Position numbers and translations under genes: made by a program. The notes under the pieces are model-generated. The model was not told the DNA's origin. It worked only from the letters and a program-made list of their open reading frames with translations, and searched no databases. A DNA stretch of 9,135 nucleotides from an uncultured Pseudomonadales bacterium (GTDB taxonomy: Bacteria > Pseudomonadota > Gammaproteobacteria > Pseudomonadales > Porticoccaceae), in contig CAJQJT010000232.1 of assembly GCA_905478725.1 (NCBI GenBank), forward strand, positions 1 through 9,135. The letters are read 5' to 3'. Position 1 is the first letter of the stretch. The number at the start of each line of letters is the position of its first letter. Shown in pieces: positions 7,770-9,135 of this stretch.

Positions 7770-8975
7770 ATGATGCACCAGCAACTTACCTATGGATTTA
7801 AGAAACTTCTGAGTCATGATTCGGCCGGAGGCGTGCTCCTGGTCTTTATGACAATGGTCGCTATGATTCTGGCCAACAGTCCCTTTGTTGGCGTTTATGA
7901 GGATTTTTTGGCCTCTCCGGTGCAGGTTCGTGTCGGCGATCTGAATATCGCCAAGCCTCTGTTGCTGTGGATTAACGATGGTTTGATGGCAATATTTTTC
8001 TTTTTGATCGGGCTTGAGATCAAACGGGAAGTGCTTACCGGGTCCCTCTCCTCCCCCTCCCAGGTGGTGCTTCCCGGCATTGCGGCGGTTGCGGGTATAG
8101 CAGCCCCGGCGCTCGTCTATCTTTGGTTTAATGGCCAAGATGCGGTTGCCCTAGAGGGCTGGGCGATTCCCTCCGCCACCGATATAGCCTTTGCCTTGGG
8201 TGTATTTACACTTTTCGGTAGTCGCATTCCCCTATCCTTAAAACTTTTTTTGTTGTCGGTAGCTATTTTTGACGACATTGGCGCAATCATGATTATTGCC
8301 CTGTTTTATTCCAGTGATCTCTCAACCCTGTCACTGATCGTGGCGGGCTCCGGCTTGCTAACTCTGTTCGCATTTAATCGCCTATCGGTAAGAAGCCAAG
8401 CTGCCTACATTATTGTTGGCACGGTGGTCTGGGTAGCGGTACTAAAATCTGGCGTCCACGCCACATTGGCCGGATTTGCCATAGCCTGGTTTATTCCCTT
8501 AAAGCTAAAAAATAACAGTGGTCGCGAGATGCTTCCGCATCTGGAGCACTCTCTCCATCCCTGGGTATCCTTCATTATTCTGCCGCTATTTGCCTTTGCT
8601 AATGCCGGTATATCCCTTACTGGTGTTTCCCTGGATGCATTGCTCAACCCAGTGCCACTGGGTATTGCTGCGGGCCTATTTGTCGGCAAGCAAGTGGGTA
8701 TCTTTGGCGCCTGTTGGCTGGCCATCAAACTAGGGCTGGCCAAGCTCCCAGAGGGTGCCACCTGGATGCAGTTTTACGCCGTGACCATACTCTGTGGTAT
8801 CGGCTTCACCATGAGTCTGTTTATCGGCTCTCTGGCCTTTGAAGCTCAGGGTGCTGAATACATGATCGATGTGAAGCTCGGTGTGTTGGTAGGTTCACTG
8901 CTCTCAGCGGTGGCCGGCTCCATCCTTATTTCATGGTCGCAAAAAAGTAAAAACCCTAATGGAGAAGTTGAATGA
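7770..8975 (+). CDS. nhaA: Na+/H+ antiporter NhaA
   Basis: NhaA is an inner-membrane antiporter that expels Na+ (or Li+) in exchange for about two protons and is central to salt and alkaline pH tolerance. The 401-aa product matches the family along its length. It has HDSAGGVLL at the start, VQVRVGDLNI, LLWINDGLMAIFFFLIGLEIKRE at 65-87, GWAIPSATDIAFALGV at 130-145, the paired ion-binding aspartates in FDDIGA (D168 and D169), SGVHATLAG at 227-235 and LPLFAFANAGISL at 271-283. T137-D138 lie in the unwound helix and K307 corresponds to the lysine of the second antiparallel broken helix; H230 matches the E. coli histidine linked to pH response. About twelve hydrophobic segments are visible. Two ATG codons (7770, 7773) are possible starts and neither has a clear Shine-Dalgarno sequence. 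Its stop overlaps the ATG of the next frame (ATGA). Confidence 0.98.
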   Translation: MMHQQLTYGFKKLLSHDSAGGVLLVFMTMVAMILANSPFVGVYEDFLASPVQVRVGDLNIAKPLLLWINDGLMAIFFFLIGLEIKREVLTGSLSSPSQVVLPGIAAVAGIAAPALVYLWFNGQDAVALEGWAIPSATDIAFALGVFTLFGSRIPLSLKLFLLSVAIFDDIGAIMIIALFYSSDLSTLSLIVAGSGLLTLFAFNRLSVRSQAAYIIVGTVVWVAVLKSGVHATLAGFAIAWFIPLKLKNNSGREMLPHLEHSLHPWVSFIILPLFAFANAGISLTGVSLDALLNPVPLGIAAGLFVGKQVGIFGACWLAIKLGLAKLPEGATWMQFYAVTILCGIGFTMSLFIGSLAFEAQGAEYMIDVKLGVLVGSLLSAVAGSILISWSQKSKNPNGEVE

Positions 8976-9135
8976 AATCAGTAGTCCCCCTGTATTTTGT
9001 GGGAGTAATAGCGGCATTTTCCGCAGCAGTTACGGCCAGTTCTTTAACCAGTACCTAACCGGAGGAATTAGTGAATGGGGTATTGAAAGGCTCTTTAGCG
9101 ACTTCCTGTGAAGTCCTTAAGACAGACCCCTCGAG
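8972..9135 (+). pseudogene. Interrupted or short secreted-protein frame after nhaA (runs off window)
   Basis: An ATG at 8972 overlaps the nhaA stop and has GGAG (8961-8964) seven bases upstream. It encodes a 28-residue peptide with a signal-peptide look: MKS, a hydrophobic core (VVPLYFVGVIAAFSAA), then VTA, a plausible signal peptidase I site, and SSLTST before TAA at 9056-9058. The same frame continues after the TAA without another stop to the window end (PEELVNGVLKGSLATSC and on). Three readings fit: a secreted protein gene broken by one nonsense change; a sequencing error at the TAA; or a short leader-like peptide followed by a separate gene starting at GTG 9071, which has its own GGAGGA at 9061-9066. 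I do not recognise the family. The frame is cut by the window, so completeness cannot be judged. Confidence 0.4.

Noticed and set aside
9130..9135. CTCGAG (XhoI site) at the window end as a cloning junction
   Set aside because: The same hexamer occurs elsewhere in the window (for example near 95 and 2994), and the reading frame continues through the end, so there is no sign of vector sequence.

Overview
The window carries two chromosomal blocks of ordinary bacterial housekeeping genes. It most likely comes from an aerobic gammaproteobacterium, plausibly marine. The clues are a ThiE domain and an NhaR/NhaA pair that read much like the Escherichia coli proteins, base composition that looks about half G+C, an oxygen-dependent ThiO in place of ThiH, and a Na+/H+ antiporter with its own regulator. 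The genus cannot be named from this sequence.

Block 1 (1-5519, plus strand) is a tightly packed thiamine operon: thiC (5' end outside the window), thiO, thiS, thiG and a fused thiDE. Gaps are -4 to +20 bases. Together these genes make the pyrimidine moiety (ThiC), the glycine-derived imine (ThiO), the sulfur carrier (ThiS) and the thiazole (ThiG), then phosphorylate the pyrimidine and couple the two halves (ThiDE). A ThiF-type activating enzyme with a C-terminal rhodanese domain lies on the opposite strand (5514-6626) and overlaps the thiDE end by six bases. No 1-deoxyxylulose-5-phosphate synthase, cysteine desulfurase, thiL or thiI lies in the window; they must be elsewhere if the pathway is complete.

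Block 2 (6766-8975) is a sodium/pH homeostasis pair: nhaR (minus strand) and nhaA (plus strand), divergently transcribed from a 116-base region. That region holds an inverted repeat with two TTCGAA cores 22 bp apart and a good nhaA promoter candidate abutting the right arm. Beyond nhaA, a translationally coupled reading frame with a signal-peptide-like start meets an in-frame TAA after 28 codons and then stays open to the window edge.

The two stretches between genes are short (139 and 116 bases). I see no mobile element, CRISPR array, tRNA, rRNA or prophage gene, and I found no clearly novel system. The points most worth a second look are the 12-bp tandem repeat in the ThiD-ThiE linker, the thiS diglycine codons serving as the thiG ribosome binding site, the nhaR-nhaA operator architecture, and the interrupted frame after nhaA.
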